A DNA stretch of 64,000 bases from Arthrobotrys musiformis (Eukaryota; Ascomycota; Orbiliomycetes; Orbiliales; Orbiliaceae). The stretch is taken from positions 186,001-250,000 of the forward strand of contig JAVHJL010000005.1 of NCBI GenBank assembly GCA_036971715.1, read 5' to 3'. This document shows positions 22,346 to 35,384 of the stretch, in pieces. Position 1 is the first letter of the stretch. Each line of letters begins with the position of its first letter. The notes under the pieces were generated by a model. It did not search any database and had not been told where the DNA came from. It was given only the letters and a program-made list of their open reading frames with translations. A program made the translations under genes and the position numbers.

Positions 22346-25300
22346 CGGTCTTTCGATGTTGGCTTGGGAGAGACCCAAAGGATCGAGACGACTTTTATGC
22401 AAGCAAGGTTGCAGGGAGGTATAGGTACCTGACAGCGCGATGTTTGATGTCGACATAATCGATGCCGGTAGGTAGCCTGACAAGCTGAGCTAATCCAAAC
22501 TGCCAACTCTGAGGTAGTATACCTCTTCTTCTTCAACAAGGCTCCGTTCGCTAGAAGTTAGCATCATCCCAAATTTTTTCGTGCATGGGGGGTAGTGGAT
22601 AGTATCGTATCGGGATCCCAAATGCCAGGAATCTCGCCTGTCTGTCTTAACCCACGAGCCACTCGATCAGCTGAAGGGCGATTTTGACTTTTAGCTCCAA
22701 GACAATCCCTGAAAAGCCGAACTCGAGTCATCGTCAGGTGTCTGTCTTCTATAACTGTCAAAAGGTAGGTTTTATTCGACATCAAGCATTCGCACCCAGG
22801 TTTTCCCCATTAATTGCATGCAATCCCTCCGATGTCAAACTTAAGTGGGACTCCTGAGCTGGATGCGCTGCCAATACAGAGGTGCCCCTCAAACTGGGTA
22901 TAAAGTCCGAAGATGTTCGGCGCATATTCGACCTTTCAGAGGCTTCAAATCAGGTGGTTGGTCGTACATGCACATTACATATGTAACGCCCATATCGTAT
23001 ACTCCAACGACGTCACGTTTTCCGGGCTGTTGCCCAAAAACTTAACCAGGAATTAAAACCAATAGTCCTCCGTACAAGATACTATTGAAGATTAAAAAAA
23101 TGAAAAAAATTTTAACAAAGGGAAAATAATCTGAGGCTGGGTCAATGAGGCCGTTCGTCCAGGCTGATGACATGACATCGTCAAACATATCCAACGCAAG
23201 GGCAACGCAATAGCTAGCCGCCCACATGGACCTATTTCAAGATAAATGATAATAACAAGAAGAAGAAACCCCGGTACAGCTAATTTGATATCCGTAACGT
23301 ATCACGGAGACGATCTAGCAAAAACCCACAATATCGATTCGGAGATGAAATAGACAGCTAGGAAATTGTAACAATCTCGTCGATACTATTGTGACGCTTC
23401 CTGCGTTTTGCGCCGACATGACAAGAGAGCGCTGCGCTGATGGGCTTCGGCTTTGACCATAAGCTGTTGTATGTAATGCAACAACGGATGTATGATCTTG
23501 TAGGGGCCCCGGGGTGAATGAACAAACCAGAATCCCTGATCCCTTCCCTTGTCCACTAAAAACTGCACTTTGGCCACGACGGCTGTGTGTCATTTTGGCT
23601 TCCTTCCTTCGTCCGCACGGTTCTTACCAGCTAAACGTTCCTACCTTGCAACTCGATCCATTCTTTTTCGTCCCAAGAAGTTCTGACATCTGCTCCATTT
23701 CACCAACAAAAACAACACATGGAGACTAGTTATAAACTTGGGCGGGCGCTAGTCCCAGGGAAACGCCGCTTTCCCACAACCTCTCCTTCCTGTAATCTTA
23801 ACTTTCTCGAACCCCCCTCCAGTCATTAATTTTACATTCAATCGCAACATTACAGGATCGTGTGCGATTGTGATGCAATACGGCCTGTACCATGGACCAT
23901 GCCTCAACTCCAACGTATGGCAGACGGTGTGTGCAGCCTCGAATCCCAGTGTGTGTAACTTGGAAGCATCCAATCCGGAAAACGTCAACTATTTTAGCAC
24001 ATTTTCAATTAATTGGCGGAACATCGAATGCCTTTCCGCACCAGCGAAATATTTCACACTAAAATAATTGAAGTAGCCAGAGACCTTGGATTCTGGACTG
24101 GTCTATGCATATGCATGGTTTTTAAAGACCGTCATGTCCGGAAAACTATTGATTTCTTAAGTTTAATTAAGCTAAAATAAACTAAGCTAAGTGCGGTCTC
24201 ATCAGATGCCACAACCAAGGTTTTAAAACCTCGAGATTACAAACAATATACATGTCAATATACATGTGAGTCTCTTGTTCCCGTGGCCTAGCAGACTTTG
24301 TGACCCAGGGTTACAGGAATATCCCATGCACGTTGCTTTAAGAACCTAGTTGACAGATCCCACTATTCCATATGCGGCATAATTATAATATAGCTAACTG
24401 ATAACAGGTATACACTATATAATATTTCGAATGTTCGTTTGGCTGTCATATGATCTCGATAGTAATAGTTGGCATTTTACTCACCCCGTTAGAAGACATT
24501 CTAGACCTGCAATAGATATAACTTAAAACCCGTATTCGAAGCTTACGCCTCGCCATCGAATGTGCGACCCCCAGACCACATCGAATGACCAACCGTAACC
24601 ACTCAATCACGATTAGTTAGACTCGACTACCCGAGACACTCTTCCCTATGGTCACTCAAGCTTAAGGATCCAACAGATCAACCACAAGCTTGCAGAAAGA
24701 TGCTTGCTTGAAAAGAATAATAATGTTATCGCAACTGTCACGATACCCTTTCGGACGCACTGATGGTTCCACGCAACGGCATCCAACTTATATATATGTC
24801 GTGCAACATGCAGCGACAAATACATCTCACAAACAGAACCATCTATACAATATTATGCAAGGAATCGTTCCGCCATATCCTTCCAGAAGTTTGCCTTTTA
24901 AGAACGATATTATTTTTCAAGATACATGACAGTATAGGCGAGGGGTTTACGTAGACATGAATGGCTCAAGTCGATGACGATGGAAGAGAAAAAGGATAGG
25001 GAAAGCTATTTAAGTACCACACTCACTCTCAATCGAGAGGCTCCTGAAAGCTGGTTCGGTCGCTACATTGCTCTCAATGAAGATTGGGTGCACCTTACAA
25101 TACTTCGGTTTTCATTGTTTACAACAAACCTCCAGTATACAGCCTTTAAAGCTTTGCAAATGCTTAAATCTAGCCAACTAGGCTATGCAAGTCACCTGGG
25201 GCTAGTTGATTAATCGATTGATCAATTAAGCTTCAAGCCACACGCTATTCTGTATCCTAGATATCCACGAGACTGAATCAAGCACTACCGCAAACCCACC

Positions 25301-25388
25301 TATTACCGTCCAACCAGGCCGTATCCAAAGCTAGTTAGCCCATAGTGATAAAGAAACCCCTACGTCATACTCCCACCCAGCAAAACCC
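19579..25388. other. 5.8-kb gene-poor region, no gene seen
   Basis: No frame of up to 101 codons has protein-like composition. The contents are A22 at 19952–19973, T16 at 21268–21283, a T-run near 22134–22147 and T29 at 22317–22345. There is also a tandem CAATATACATGT pair near 24246–24266, and AT-rich DNA in the right third. The left end is the promoter of the 14-3-3 gene. The right end holds the promoter of the gene at 25389. Confidence 0.5.
22317..22345. repeat. Poly(T) tract, T29
   Basis: An uninterrupted run of 29 T in the gene-poor region downstream of the 14-3-3 promoter side. Confidence 0.95.
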
Positions 25389-26132
25389 ATGTGCTTCTTC
25401 AACCGCCTCCGCTTCAAATGCGGCCACACCCAAACCTGCATCTTCCAAACCTGCTCTATAGCCCGACACACCCGCGGCCGCACCTACCACACCACCTGTC
25501 GCCCATCAAAACGTTCCCATCGCAACGTCCGCACATGGGATCTTTTAGGCTCCTGCGAAAACTGTCTCCGCCTCACATACGGCCGTGGATATTTCCCCGG
25601 TATTCAAGGTAATGGAATCGGTGTTCCTGTTGGTGGATTCGATGAAGGGTATTATCCTTACTACCCCGCTACAGGTGGTAATCACAACCATATGAACGGG
25701 TATAATCCTCGCTATTGGGATAGAGGCGGCAACTACTTCTCCCGCGGTCACCAAATTTCCACTCTCAACCCGGACGAATGCGACGAATTTGGGTGTATGA
25801 ATATAAACACACCGAAGGATATCCAAAGAGGCTACCAAAGAAGCGGGTATGCGCATCCCTACGTTAGTTCTCGGGGGCTTGGGATGAATAATAATAGGTT
25901 TTTGGGTATGGGAATGGGGTATGATGATGCTGGGAGTTATATGTATTCGGATGATATGGACGGGATGGGTATGGGTATGGGTATGGGGATGAGCCCGGAG
26001 TTGGAGACGGCGCCGTTGAGGATGATCGAGGGGGTTGAAGGGTATGATGGGTATGCTGATGGGATGGGGAGGAGGAGTCCATATGTGGGGAGGAGGGGGA
26101 GAGTTGTTCCTGAAGCGCATATGGTGGATTGA
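25389..26132 (+). CDS. Small Cys/His-rich fungal protein with Gly-Met repeat, 247 aa
   Basis: The single frame starts MCFFNRLRFKCGHTQTC. The first ~62 residues hold clustered Cys and His (a CGH motif, then CIFQTC, HTTC and CENC), which could form one or two zinc sites. This MC[FL]..CGH start is a recurrent theme in uncharacterised small fungal proteins. The middle is Gly/Tyr/Asn-rich and the C-terminal part carries MGMGYDD and a GMGMGMGM run, encoded by GGGTATG hexamer-like DNA repeats (about 25965–25992). No signal peptide is visible. It is probably intracellular. I do not recognise a family, and the repeat-rich C-terminus could evolve quickly by slippage. Confidence 0.55.
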   Translation: MCFFNRLRFKCGHTQTCIFQTCSIARHTRGRTYHTTCRPSKRSHRNVRTWDLLGSCENCLRLTYGRGYFPGIQGNGIGVPVGGFDEGYYPYYPATGGNHNHMNGYNPRYWDRGGNYFSRGHQISTLNPDECDEFGCMNINTPKDIQRGYQRSGYAHPYVSSRGLGMNNNRFLGMGMGYDDAGSYMYSDDMDGMGMGMGMGMSPELETAPLRMIEGVEGYDGYADGMGRRSPYVGRRGRVVPEAHMVD

Positions 26133-26809
26133 GCGACTTAGATGGTATACCAAGCGTATATGGCTCTTTGTAGAAGTCTTTGTTTTTCACTTTTACGTTG
26201 GTACTTTGTTTCCTGAAGCTACCCTGTATGTATTTGCTGTAAATGTGGGTTCTATAGAATTCGGAATGAGATATCTATGTCCTGTCTATTCACGATCGTG
26301 ATCCATTGATTACGACTACAAATATCATCAAAATCCAGTGACCCAAACCCTCGCAGCGGAGGAAATATACTAGATACAAAGAACTGTAAGCAATGCGCTT
26401 TCCTATAATACATAAAAGACCAATATAATGCTACAAAGTTCCCCATAAGAAGTAACTAAATATATATATAAACATGCTTGAAAAGAAGCGCAACAAAATT
26501 AATCGATACAAATGGTCCGCATGACCCGCCGAGAAACACCCTTATATTGCACGTACGCATTAGATTCATAGAATCACCAAAACATAAGGACAAGAGGGGG
26601 GGCGAAATCGATATAAAAATCTCAAAGAAAAAAAAAACAAGCCAATCGCAAATAATTAATTAATTCGCAAAAAAGGGACAACATTTCATACGCCAGTCCT
26701 CTCATGCACGCCGTACGTTATGCTTTTTTTGATCGATGGTATCGTTAAAGGAAAAGAGGAGAGAAGAAAAGAAGGGTTAGTAAAACGCCATTGATTTCGT
26801 ATCAACCAC
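26133..26809. other. Convergent 3' intergenic region, no gene seen
   Basis: These 677 bp of AT-rich DNA lie between the stop at 26132 and the minus-strand stop at 26810. They contain TATATATA and A-runs. They are consistent with two 3' UTRs. Confidence 0.5.
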
Positions 26810-29800
26810 TCACTGCACCAATTCCCAACTCTTTAATCTGGTTTCCTCGCACTTCGTACAAACCGGTTCGTTTTCACACCCACCTCGGAGGAAATATCTT
26901 CCGTCTTGGAATTCAGATCCGCATTGCTGCAGCATATATCGTTAGTATCGAGGTAGGACGAATGAAGAAAGGGGAAACTTACGAAGCAGCAGAAGCACTC
27001 CATGTGCCAGTCGGCATCCAGCGCCTTGACCACGGTATCGGTCACCGGCTTCTTGCACTTCTTGCATTTACTGCTATAACGTTTCTGATAACACGGGAGG
27101 CACCATGCGTACTTATCCTTTTCAACGAACCGCGACTTTGCGTCGAAGGGCTATATTGTATGTTAGTAGATGATTTCACGTAGGAAAAGAGGCATTGTTA
27201 CTTACATCACCACACTCCGCGCAGAAGAAATGGCCGGGATGCCATGTAGCCCCGCAAGCCTCCACAACCTCCCCTTCGATGGGTGTTTTACAGCTCTTGC
27301 ATCTGGGGCTAAATAGCTCGTGGAAGTCGAGATGGCAGAAGAAGCGTCCGGTTGGCTCAGCGTCAGGGCCGGCATTGGCACCTAAGGGCTCCGGGTAGAA
27401 TGCAACGTGCTCGAGACGGGTACTGCAGTGGGAGCAACGGAAGCACTCTGGATGGAACCTGAGACCCGAAGCGGAGACTGCTCTGGCGGAGATATGTTGT
27501 CCGCAGGCAGTACAAGACGCAGCAGATCGCGGCAGAGGAATACGGTGATTAGCGCCGTGACCGTGTGTCTCGAAGGCAGCCCTTCGGTCAGCTATGCTAT
27601 TGCTCCTTGGAGTTGGCAGGGGGCGAGAATCTTGCTTTTGGGCGGTAGGGGCGGTGGGGAGAGGTCTCCTGTCCGTTGGTTCTTCCGGGCCGGAGAAAGA
27701 GAAGGATGGGACTGAAGGGTTGGTCTTATCGTTATCATCATCGTCAGGAACATTGATTATTGGAACGCTAGGCTTGGAGGGACTATCATCAGGGAAATTG
27801 ATCGAAGGTATGCTTTTCGCAGCAGGCGTAGAATCATCAGAGAACGAGAAAACAGGAACGGGAGGCGTTGCTTTTGTCTCTGTCTTTTTCCTATCTTCAA
27901 AGGATCTGGTGGTAGGCAGCGGCTTACTCTGCGGTTGCGTGGGAACTGCAGGTAAACGCCGGCTGCTGGATGTTGGTGTGTCGTCAAAGGAGAATGTAGG
28001 AATAGGAGGCGGTGTTTGGTTTTTAACCGGGGGCGCTTCAACCACTGGCGAAGACTGCTTCGGTGGCAGCTGTGGATCGTTAATGATGTTGGTAGTTGGC
28101 GGCCCAGGAAGTGCTTTTGATAAGTCTGTGGGAATAGCTGGCAGTGAGCGCCCAGAAGACCCAACATTCGAGGTCATACGAGAGATTGTTGGCTGGCCCA
28201 TCTGACCAGAGGGACCAAAGCTCCCATGGAACTGTCTATTAAAGTGGTTCTGTGGTCCCGGTTGATGTTGGATATGGGTTGGCAGAGGCGGCCCATTTTG
28301 GAAGTGCCGCATTGGCTGAATTTGCCCATAGCCCGTATTTGTGCTCATCGAATGCCTATGCTGAAGTGGCGCGTAGTTTTGGGTCGCTGCGTAGGCGGCC
28401 ATTATGGGTGGTTGGTTGGGCTGGTAGATATTTCCAAGGCTGGAGTGCCGCCCATGCGCATTATTCATATGGGGCGGGATCGCCCGCGAAGACCCAGCAT
28501 GTGGAGCAGGGGAAGGGCATACTGGGGGACTTATTACGGATTCAGATCCCGTCCGAGTTCTCATGAATGGTGGTCTAGGGGCCGTGGAGGGCAGCGATGC
28601 TGGCTGCGTCGGTGGCCTGTAGGGTTTGTACTGTCGTGGATCATAGGTCTTTTTAGCACCAGCAGCAGACGAAGAATCCTGGGACACGCCGACAGGAAGA
28701 CTGTTAGTCCTATTGAAGGCGAACTGAGAAGGTCTCGGTTCGGGTTGTGCCTCGTTCCTCTCTTGAAATTCTTCCATGGTGATATTCGGGAAGGCAGGTT
28801 TTGGGGCGGCAGTCCATGGATCCGCCTTCATTTGCAACTCGGAAATCTTGTTCGCAATCTTCGATACCTCAGCTGATGGGACGACAGCGTTGGGATTCCC
28901 TTGTTGGACGTTATAGCCAGCTTCACCCTTCCCGTCGTCTAATGACATCTCCGCAACAAGTTTATCATCCTCAACAATCATAACCTTCGTCGGAGGCGTT
29001 GGCGGCGCAACAGATGAATATGTCGGAACCCCTCGATCCCCAAACTTAGGCCTCTTTTCCAATTCAGGTGGAGTCGAACTTGGAGTCGGTGGGGCGTTGA
29101 CTTGATATTGACCAATCTTGTTGGTATTGGTTATCGACACAGGAGGCTCCGGCATTTGCGATTGATGTATAGCCAATGTGTGTTTAATATCAACCGGGAG
29201 GCTTCTAGTAATTTTAAGAGGTGCTGGCGATTCTGGTTTCGGATCATCTCGGTATGAGTCCAATATATCATCCACGTCCCTGGAAGGACCATCTCCTCTA
29301 TCGTCAATGGGCGAGTCGAGTAGAATGCTCACTGCCTCGATTTCCTGGCTGATATCGTTTTGCAATTTGATAATCGAGTCCTCCAAGGATTCTTCGAGCG
29401 GCGAGTCCGAGTCGAGGTCTGTTTGGCTTTCCTTTTCCTTGTCGTCAAACTTCACTGCCGGAATCGCCGCCAAAGTCTTCTTCTGCTCCTCCTCGACCCT
29501 TTTGATATTACTTGTGCTTTCGGGTTCCTCAACTATCCGTGACTGAGCGGTTTGCCTACTCCCGCCAAACGGCGACGAAGGTTTCCCTGAGGTATCGCCA
29601 ATGATCCAACCATTCCTAGTCCTAACCGTTCCCTTCGATTTCTGTATATCCCTTACGCTCCCTCCATATCGTCGAAATGCCGAAACTGGCGTATCAGTTT
29701 GGACTCTGGCAATTGGCTCCGGCTTCGGGTCCTCCTTTTCCTCGGGTTCGGCTGGTGGGTCATTGAAAGTCATGGATAATCGTTTTGCGGGGAGTTCAAA

Positions 29801-29998
29801 GTTCGGCCTCGGACGAGGTTGTCGGTTTTGCTTGACATCATTCATGTATTTGTCTAATATATAGTCAGTATCAATTGTTCCGACGACTACCGGCCATTTC
29901 AATGCATATGGGAATGGATACATACCCAACTGTTCCTTCGTCATAAAAGAGGGGCGCACCCGATCCATCCTTGCAGTATGCGATTTCGAATTAACCAC
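26810..29998 (-). CDS. Three-LIM-domain paxillin-like protein, 3 exons, 1025 aa
   Basis: Exons are 29998–27206, 27150–26983 and 26926–26810, with both introns (GTAAGT donors) in phase 0. The first ~825 residues are Pro/Ser-rich and disordered, with poly-proline blocks such as RRLPAVPTQP. Three LIM zinc fingers follow: LIM1 from CTACGQHI (about 829), LIM2 from CKSCKTPI (about 900), and LIM3 from CKKCKKPV in exons 2–3, ending in CTKCEETRLKSWELVQ. Each keeps the Cys/His/Asp ligand spacing that can be read. Fungal proteins of this layout (Pxl1/PaxB type) act at sites of polarised growth and the septal actomyosin ring, binding actin or Rho regulators. That role is by family analogy. It is divergently transcribed from the ASNSD1-like gene at 30738. 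A second Met at residue 11 is an alternative start. Confidence 0.85.
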
Positions 29999-30737
29999 AA
30001 GATACCTAGATGACCAAAGTGTACTCCGGACGACGACAAAAGACCGACCGATATATGTAGAGGTCGGTTACCGATTTGAAAAATTCACTAAAAGAATAAA
30101 AAAAAAAAAAAAAAAAAAAAAGAATGGTAGTCGAACTGTGGGGAGGCTGAAGAATGTCCAGATTGTTGAGATTGGAATGCAACAGCTGGGTTCCCCGGGA
30201 TGGAATATCAATAACGAAAGAGGTTTCGCAGAAGAATTGAAGGCTGTAGGGTACGATTGGTAGACCAGATACCAGATACCAGATAATACACGTAGTCGAA
30301 TATTTTTCTCTCGAGAAGTCCGCTATTACTCGAGTACCTTTGTGGACCTCTGATATCAGATCTGGGGGCCAGGTACCTTTAATATGTTGGAGGCTGATGT
30401 TGAGGTTTGGCGCCGGAGCCAGGATTGTGCGTTGTTGGTGGTAAACAATTAGCTGCTTTGGATGGTTGCCCGGACACAACCAAACGAAACCATCAGCAAA
30501 CAACCACACTTAGCCCTTCACGACCATATCACTCACTTCCCGAACTAATTGTCGCCTCTTGTCCGACAGCAGCAAAACGCCAGGGGCTCCGATTGAGTAT
30601 CTCTAACCTTCAATCCAAGCGGGCCGTAGCGTCAGACGTCAGGGGGATAGAAAGAAAAAACTTCTCAGCAGAAAATCTCCTTTCTTTCCTAATTTCATAG
30701 CAGGTGGACTCAGCGGACTGCCTAGTCTTTTCTCCGC
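29999..30737. promoter_or_regulatory. 739-bp divergent promoter between LIM gene and ASNSD1-like gene
   Basis: The only sequence between two opposite start codons. It contains a 24-nt A tract (30098–30121), which is likely nucleosome-excluding, and three tandem ACCAGAT units at about 30264–30285. No coding frame is supported. Confidence 0.5.
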
Positions 30738-32600
30738 ATGTGTGGGATCCTCTTCGAGCTCTCGCATGCTGATAGCTTTACGACATCTTCGGTATCAGAC
30801 GATCTTGTTAAAGATGTTGCAAGGAGAGGCCCGGATTCCCTCGAGTCGGTGGAACTCGTCGTCGGTTCCTTGCAGTTAAAATTCACATCTTCAGTGCTAT
30901 CACTGCGTGGGACCGCTGTTGTTCCTCAGCCACTATTCTCGAAGCCAGGTGGATCAGCTGCAGAAAATCAGGATGGCGACCCGGAGTATGTGCTTTGTTG
31001 GAATGGTGAAGCGTGGCGCTTCGATGGGCAGGAATTTGGGCCAGATGAGAACGACACACAGCTCATATTTGCCCAACTGAGCTCCTGTAATGGCAAAGTT
31101 CAAGATGTCTTGCAGCGAATCGAAGGACCTTTCGCTTTTGTGTTCTACGATGGGCCGTCGAAAAGGGTGTGGTTTGGGAGAGATTGGCTCGGGAGACGAT
31201 CTTTACTACGAAGGAAGTCTGTGGGTGGTGATGGGAATGTCGCTATTTGTAGTATAGCGGATCCCCGGACCATCTCACAATGGGAGGAGATTGAGGCAGA
31301 TGGCTTCTATTACATCGACCTCCAAACGTATACAGGTCTCCAGAGCATACACAAGGTCGCTTTCGTTTCAAATTCAGAGCCAGACACGACGGAGCCTCTG
31401 TCTATGAAGTTGCCAATACCTCAACTATGCAAGCACATACCACCTGCGAATCCTACAGCTCCGCATCCGCAGTCATCGCCGGTTAGCCATCTCTATGATT
31501 TGCTATATGACAGCCTACGGCTTCGAATACAGAATGTGCCGTTGCACTCGATTCCTCTGGTACCTGGCCACGAAGGGAAAATGCGACCTTCGAAAATCGG
31601 TATTCTGTTCTCTGGTGGGGTGGATTGTACTATGCTAGCGAGGATTGTGCACGACATTCTTCCGATTGAGGAACCGATCGAGTTACTCAACGTCGCGTTT
31701 GAAAACAGAAGAGTTCTCGATGCTGCAGTGGCCGAAGCTAAAAAGGCCAAGAAGTCGAAGAAGACCTCCACTCAAGTGGAAAATGGAATAGAGTTAGACT
31801 CCAATGGTTTGGAAGACGTATCGGCCACGAGTTCTATAAATAGTGTTTACGATATTTGCCCGGACCGCCAAACCGGGCGGAAATCGTGGGTGGAACTACA
31901 GAGCGTTTGCCCGACCAGGGATTGGAGGTTCAAAGAAATAAACGTGCCATATGAACAGGTTGTAGAGCACAAACAGGCCGTGGTTGCTCTTCTCCATCCT
32001 CATGACACTGAAATGGATCTTTCTATTGGTCTTGCGTTTTACTTTGCCTCGCGCCCGCTTGAAATTGACTCCCCAAGAATCCTTCTGTCCGGACTAGGCG
32101 CGGATGAGCTGTTTGGCGGCTACGCGCGACATGGCACAGCTTTCAACCGAGCCGGATACCCAGGTTTGATTGACGAATTGGAACTTGATCTTACTCGTCT
32201 GGGGAAACGGAATTTGGGCCGTGATGACAGAATTATAGCAAACTGGGGGCGAGAGGCGAGGTTCCCTTTCCTCGACGAACGTTTACTGCAGGAGGTCATA
32301 TCATGGCCCGTAACCGACAAGTGCGGATTCGGCGCTGTTCAGTTGGACGAAGAGTGGAGTACGCTTGACAATGAGAAACAAGTTCTGAGGTTGTTGGCTT
32401 GGAAACTGGGGATGAAGGGAGTGGCTGGCGAGAAGAAACGAGCGGTAAGACTTTAAGTGCACGGGGCTCCTGCATTTAGCGATCGCTTACGGACTTTTTG
32501 ATGTTTACAGATACAATTCGGGGCAAGAACTGCGAAGATGGAAGCCGCAAGGGGAGGTAAGGTTAAAGGGACGCAGAAGATTTCCGTGGCCCCGGGATAG
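30738..32600 (+). CDS. Asparagine-synthetase domain-containing protein (ASNSD1 type), 2 exons, 598 aa
   Basis: Exons are 30738–32444 and 32511–32600, in phase 0. The protein begins MCGILFELS, giving the N-terminal nucleophile Cys2 of class II glutamine amidotransferases, followed by RRGPDS. The C-terminal half is an asparagine synthase/ATP-pyrophosphatase domain with the SGGVDC ATP-binding motif near residue 292 and LSGLGADELFGGYARHG further on. A Lys/Ser-rich insertion (AKKAKKSKKTS) follows the P-loop. The last exon restores the conserved IQFGARTAKME end. This layout and length match human ASNSD1 and its yeast relative rather than the true asparagine synthetases. Its physiological reaction is not established. 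The protein is probably cytosolic, as no targeting sequence is seen. It shares a divergent promoter with the LIM gene. Confidence 0.88.
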
Positions 32601-35384
32601 AGAGTATCGAATTCTGGCATACCGAAGCATGGTGTTAAGAATTGTAGAAGGCTAGTAAGTATTGGACTTTCCTTAGTTGAGAATCATTACGTTTCCCCCA
32701 ATGATGAGGCGGCTCCGTCGACAGGCGGGTGCTGCCATTTCAGATACTGCTGAGGTTGCTTTTATGCCTGGCAAACGGCTGTTACTTGAGGACGCTTCCA
32801 CCCAACCGGTTACGGAAGCACTGCAATAAACGGCGGGCGTTTCCGAATTGGTATTGGAATGGAAAGATGAGAGTGACATATCGGAAGTGCATAGAAGATA
32901 ACGTTGATGCAAGTAAGGCAATTCTGAGGGGTTCGATATACATTTTTATGTCGGCTTATCCATGCGAATATTATGCTTGTCAGATACTGATGCATGCTTA
33001 AGTATGTAGGAGGCACACGCGCAGGTTCTCGGCAAAAACTAACCTTAGATGCAAGAAATCCCCCACACACCGTGCCATGCCATGCCATGCCATGCCGTAT
33101 GCCGTGCCGTATACCCATGTGTACCGTCACCGTCGGTCATTCGGTGCTCGTGATACTGTGCGACAATGCTGGGGATATATCAGTACCCCAAAGGTATGTT
33201 ATATTATGTGTGTTGTTGACTGGTTGGATGTTCTGCCACAGCGAATGATGTATTTAGCTGGAGTTAAGTTTTGTTCCAATGAACGACATTGCCTTGAACA
33301 GGCCTAGTCTGCTGGCATCCTAGAAAGATAGCAAGCAGAGTGATGGTAATCTGCAAGGACGCAGCTGACCCCAAGTCGAGAACTTGGAAAACGGACCTTG
33401 CATCACAAGCGCCGGTTCGAGGTCATGAAAGACCATGTCTTGGAATGCTTAACTAACGAGCTAACGGTGGCAGTGCAGTCCCAAAACTGCAAGCAACATG
33501 CATCTTTGGAGCTTCCTTGATCGGGACTAAACGGCATTTCGATTAGTTAGAGCTCTAGAGGACGACGCTACTTACCCGAAGCCCTGCCAGTGGATCGCTT
33601 ACCATTGCTCCCAATGAACGATGCCAATGCGCCAGCCAGCTGTTGGCTTAACTTCATCCATACAACGAGTCGACGGTGCATAATTAATACGGACAAGCAA
33701 GCAAACATCGGTTATTGATTGGCCCCTGTTTTTTTTAAAAAAAAAATCTGCGATCGGGGAAGCAGTTGAAATATGGGATCGTGGTGAGTTCTTGCCTGGT
33801 CGGCCGAGTGCTACAACATTAAAGTAAAGCGTCCGATGCAATGCAATCTGTGCAATGATGGTCATACAACAGACGAGATGAAGGACAAACCAGGCCAGGT
33901 CGGATGCTGCAGGTTGATGTATATTTCGTCACAATCACGTTTCGGAGCAGCGCCGTTTAATAGCCTCCCCCCCCAAAATCGGATTCAGATTGCGGGTTTT
34001 TGATGGCCTTGTGGTAGTATTTTTTTGAATTCTACCATGAAACCGGCCTCCTGTGGTCCCTTTGTGGTTGACATATCTCCTTCTTGGCTCGCTCCATAAA
34101 ACATAAAACTTGCAATTGACCCGAGTCGACTTCTCCTATATTCGGAGCTTCCCTTTTTTTTTTTTTTTTTTTTTTGTTATTCCTTTGTTATTTTTTCTCT
34201 TTTCCATTTCCTGTTCCTATTCCTTCCCCAGAGGAACGGACTTCTCCCTATATTTTATACCTCATTTCTGCATCAATCTTGATTTCTTTTCCTCTTTCTT
34301 TCCTACATACGAATCCAATTCCTTGGAATATAATACGCCAAGTACGTGATTACATAACATCGGGCAATTGCGCCTGAAGTCGAGCTGCCGACCCAGATAT
34401 TACGTATTCCCTCCTTTGCCACAGAACTATAAACGATCCTTAGTCACAAGGAGCGCTGCTTAGCTCTGAACTAAATATTCCCTGCAACCTTTTTGACTTG
34501 ACCGAAAAAAAAAAAAAAAAAAACAGGCCAGGTCCCTTGGCATACTTTAATACCGCGTCTGGTCTGCCTTTTTTTTTTGCCTGGATCGTTCGAAATTCAC
34601 GTCGTTTGGAACCGATACGTTCGCAGCAGACGATAATCCGAAACGTTAACTTTGCAGGCAAGCAGGCAAGCACTCTGGTAGACTTTTATACTTTCTTTTC
34701 TTCTCTTGTTTTTTTTTTATTCCGTCTAATCGATTCGGATTCTCCACTGGCCGGCGTTCTGAGTCAGTAACAGCACCACCGTGCAGTAGTATAAGTATAA
34801 CGATACGTATCCCGATTACTAAAACAGCAGAACAAGAATTAATTCTCGCACCCCTACGATTTTATTTTCTTTCAAAGAGACAGACCGGCTTTATATCCGA
34901 CTGGGTGTCCTCGGATTTTACGAGAAAAAAAAGAAAGCAAGAGTCAAAAAAAGATCTCGCCGATTCTCTGTTTCAGCACAGCTCCTAATTCCTCCACGCC
35001 AGGCGAACACATAGTTTATATATACCCGGCGACTCGCCCCTTTGAAGAAGACTACATAAAAGAGGTGGATTCCAAGGGCGCCTGGTCGATGTCAGTTCTC
35101 CGCCATATCTTCGTGATGAGCAGACATCCTTCGAGTTTCTGCTTTGTATAAAAAAAGAACCCAGTCGAGCAGAAGAAGATACAAGAGAAGTTCCCGGAAC
35201 CAATTGATTTTGGATTTTCGGAAACTGTCCTTGCGTCCCTTTGTCGCCTCAATACCAACTGGCCGACAGAAATTCCTGAAGAGCCAAATTTCAATACGAC
35301 AAGAAGAAGAAAAATAAATTTTAGAAAAAGGAAGGAAGGAGGGAAGGAGTAACAGAACCATCGTGGCCTTGGAAATAAACCATC
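32601..35384. other. 2.8-kb intergenic region upstream of the HMT1-type gene
   Basis: No protein-like frame is present. The contents are the 3' UTR of the ASNSD1-like gene, an ATGCC pentanucleotide array at about 33074–33110, T22 at 34154–34175, and A19 at 34505–34523. The right ~600 bp is probably the long promoter and leader of the ABC transporter. Confidence 0.5.
33074..33110. repeat. ATGCC/GTGCC pentanucleotide array
   Basis: Tandem CCATG units, the last ones degraded to CCGTATG and CCGTG. It lies in intergenic DNA. Confidence 0.8.

Noticed and set aside
33395..33425. GGTTCGAGGTC resembling a tRNA T-arm
   Set aside because: The upstream sequence does not form a D-arm or acceptor stem.
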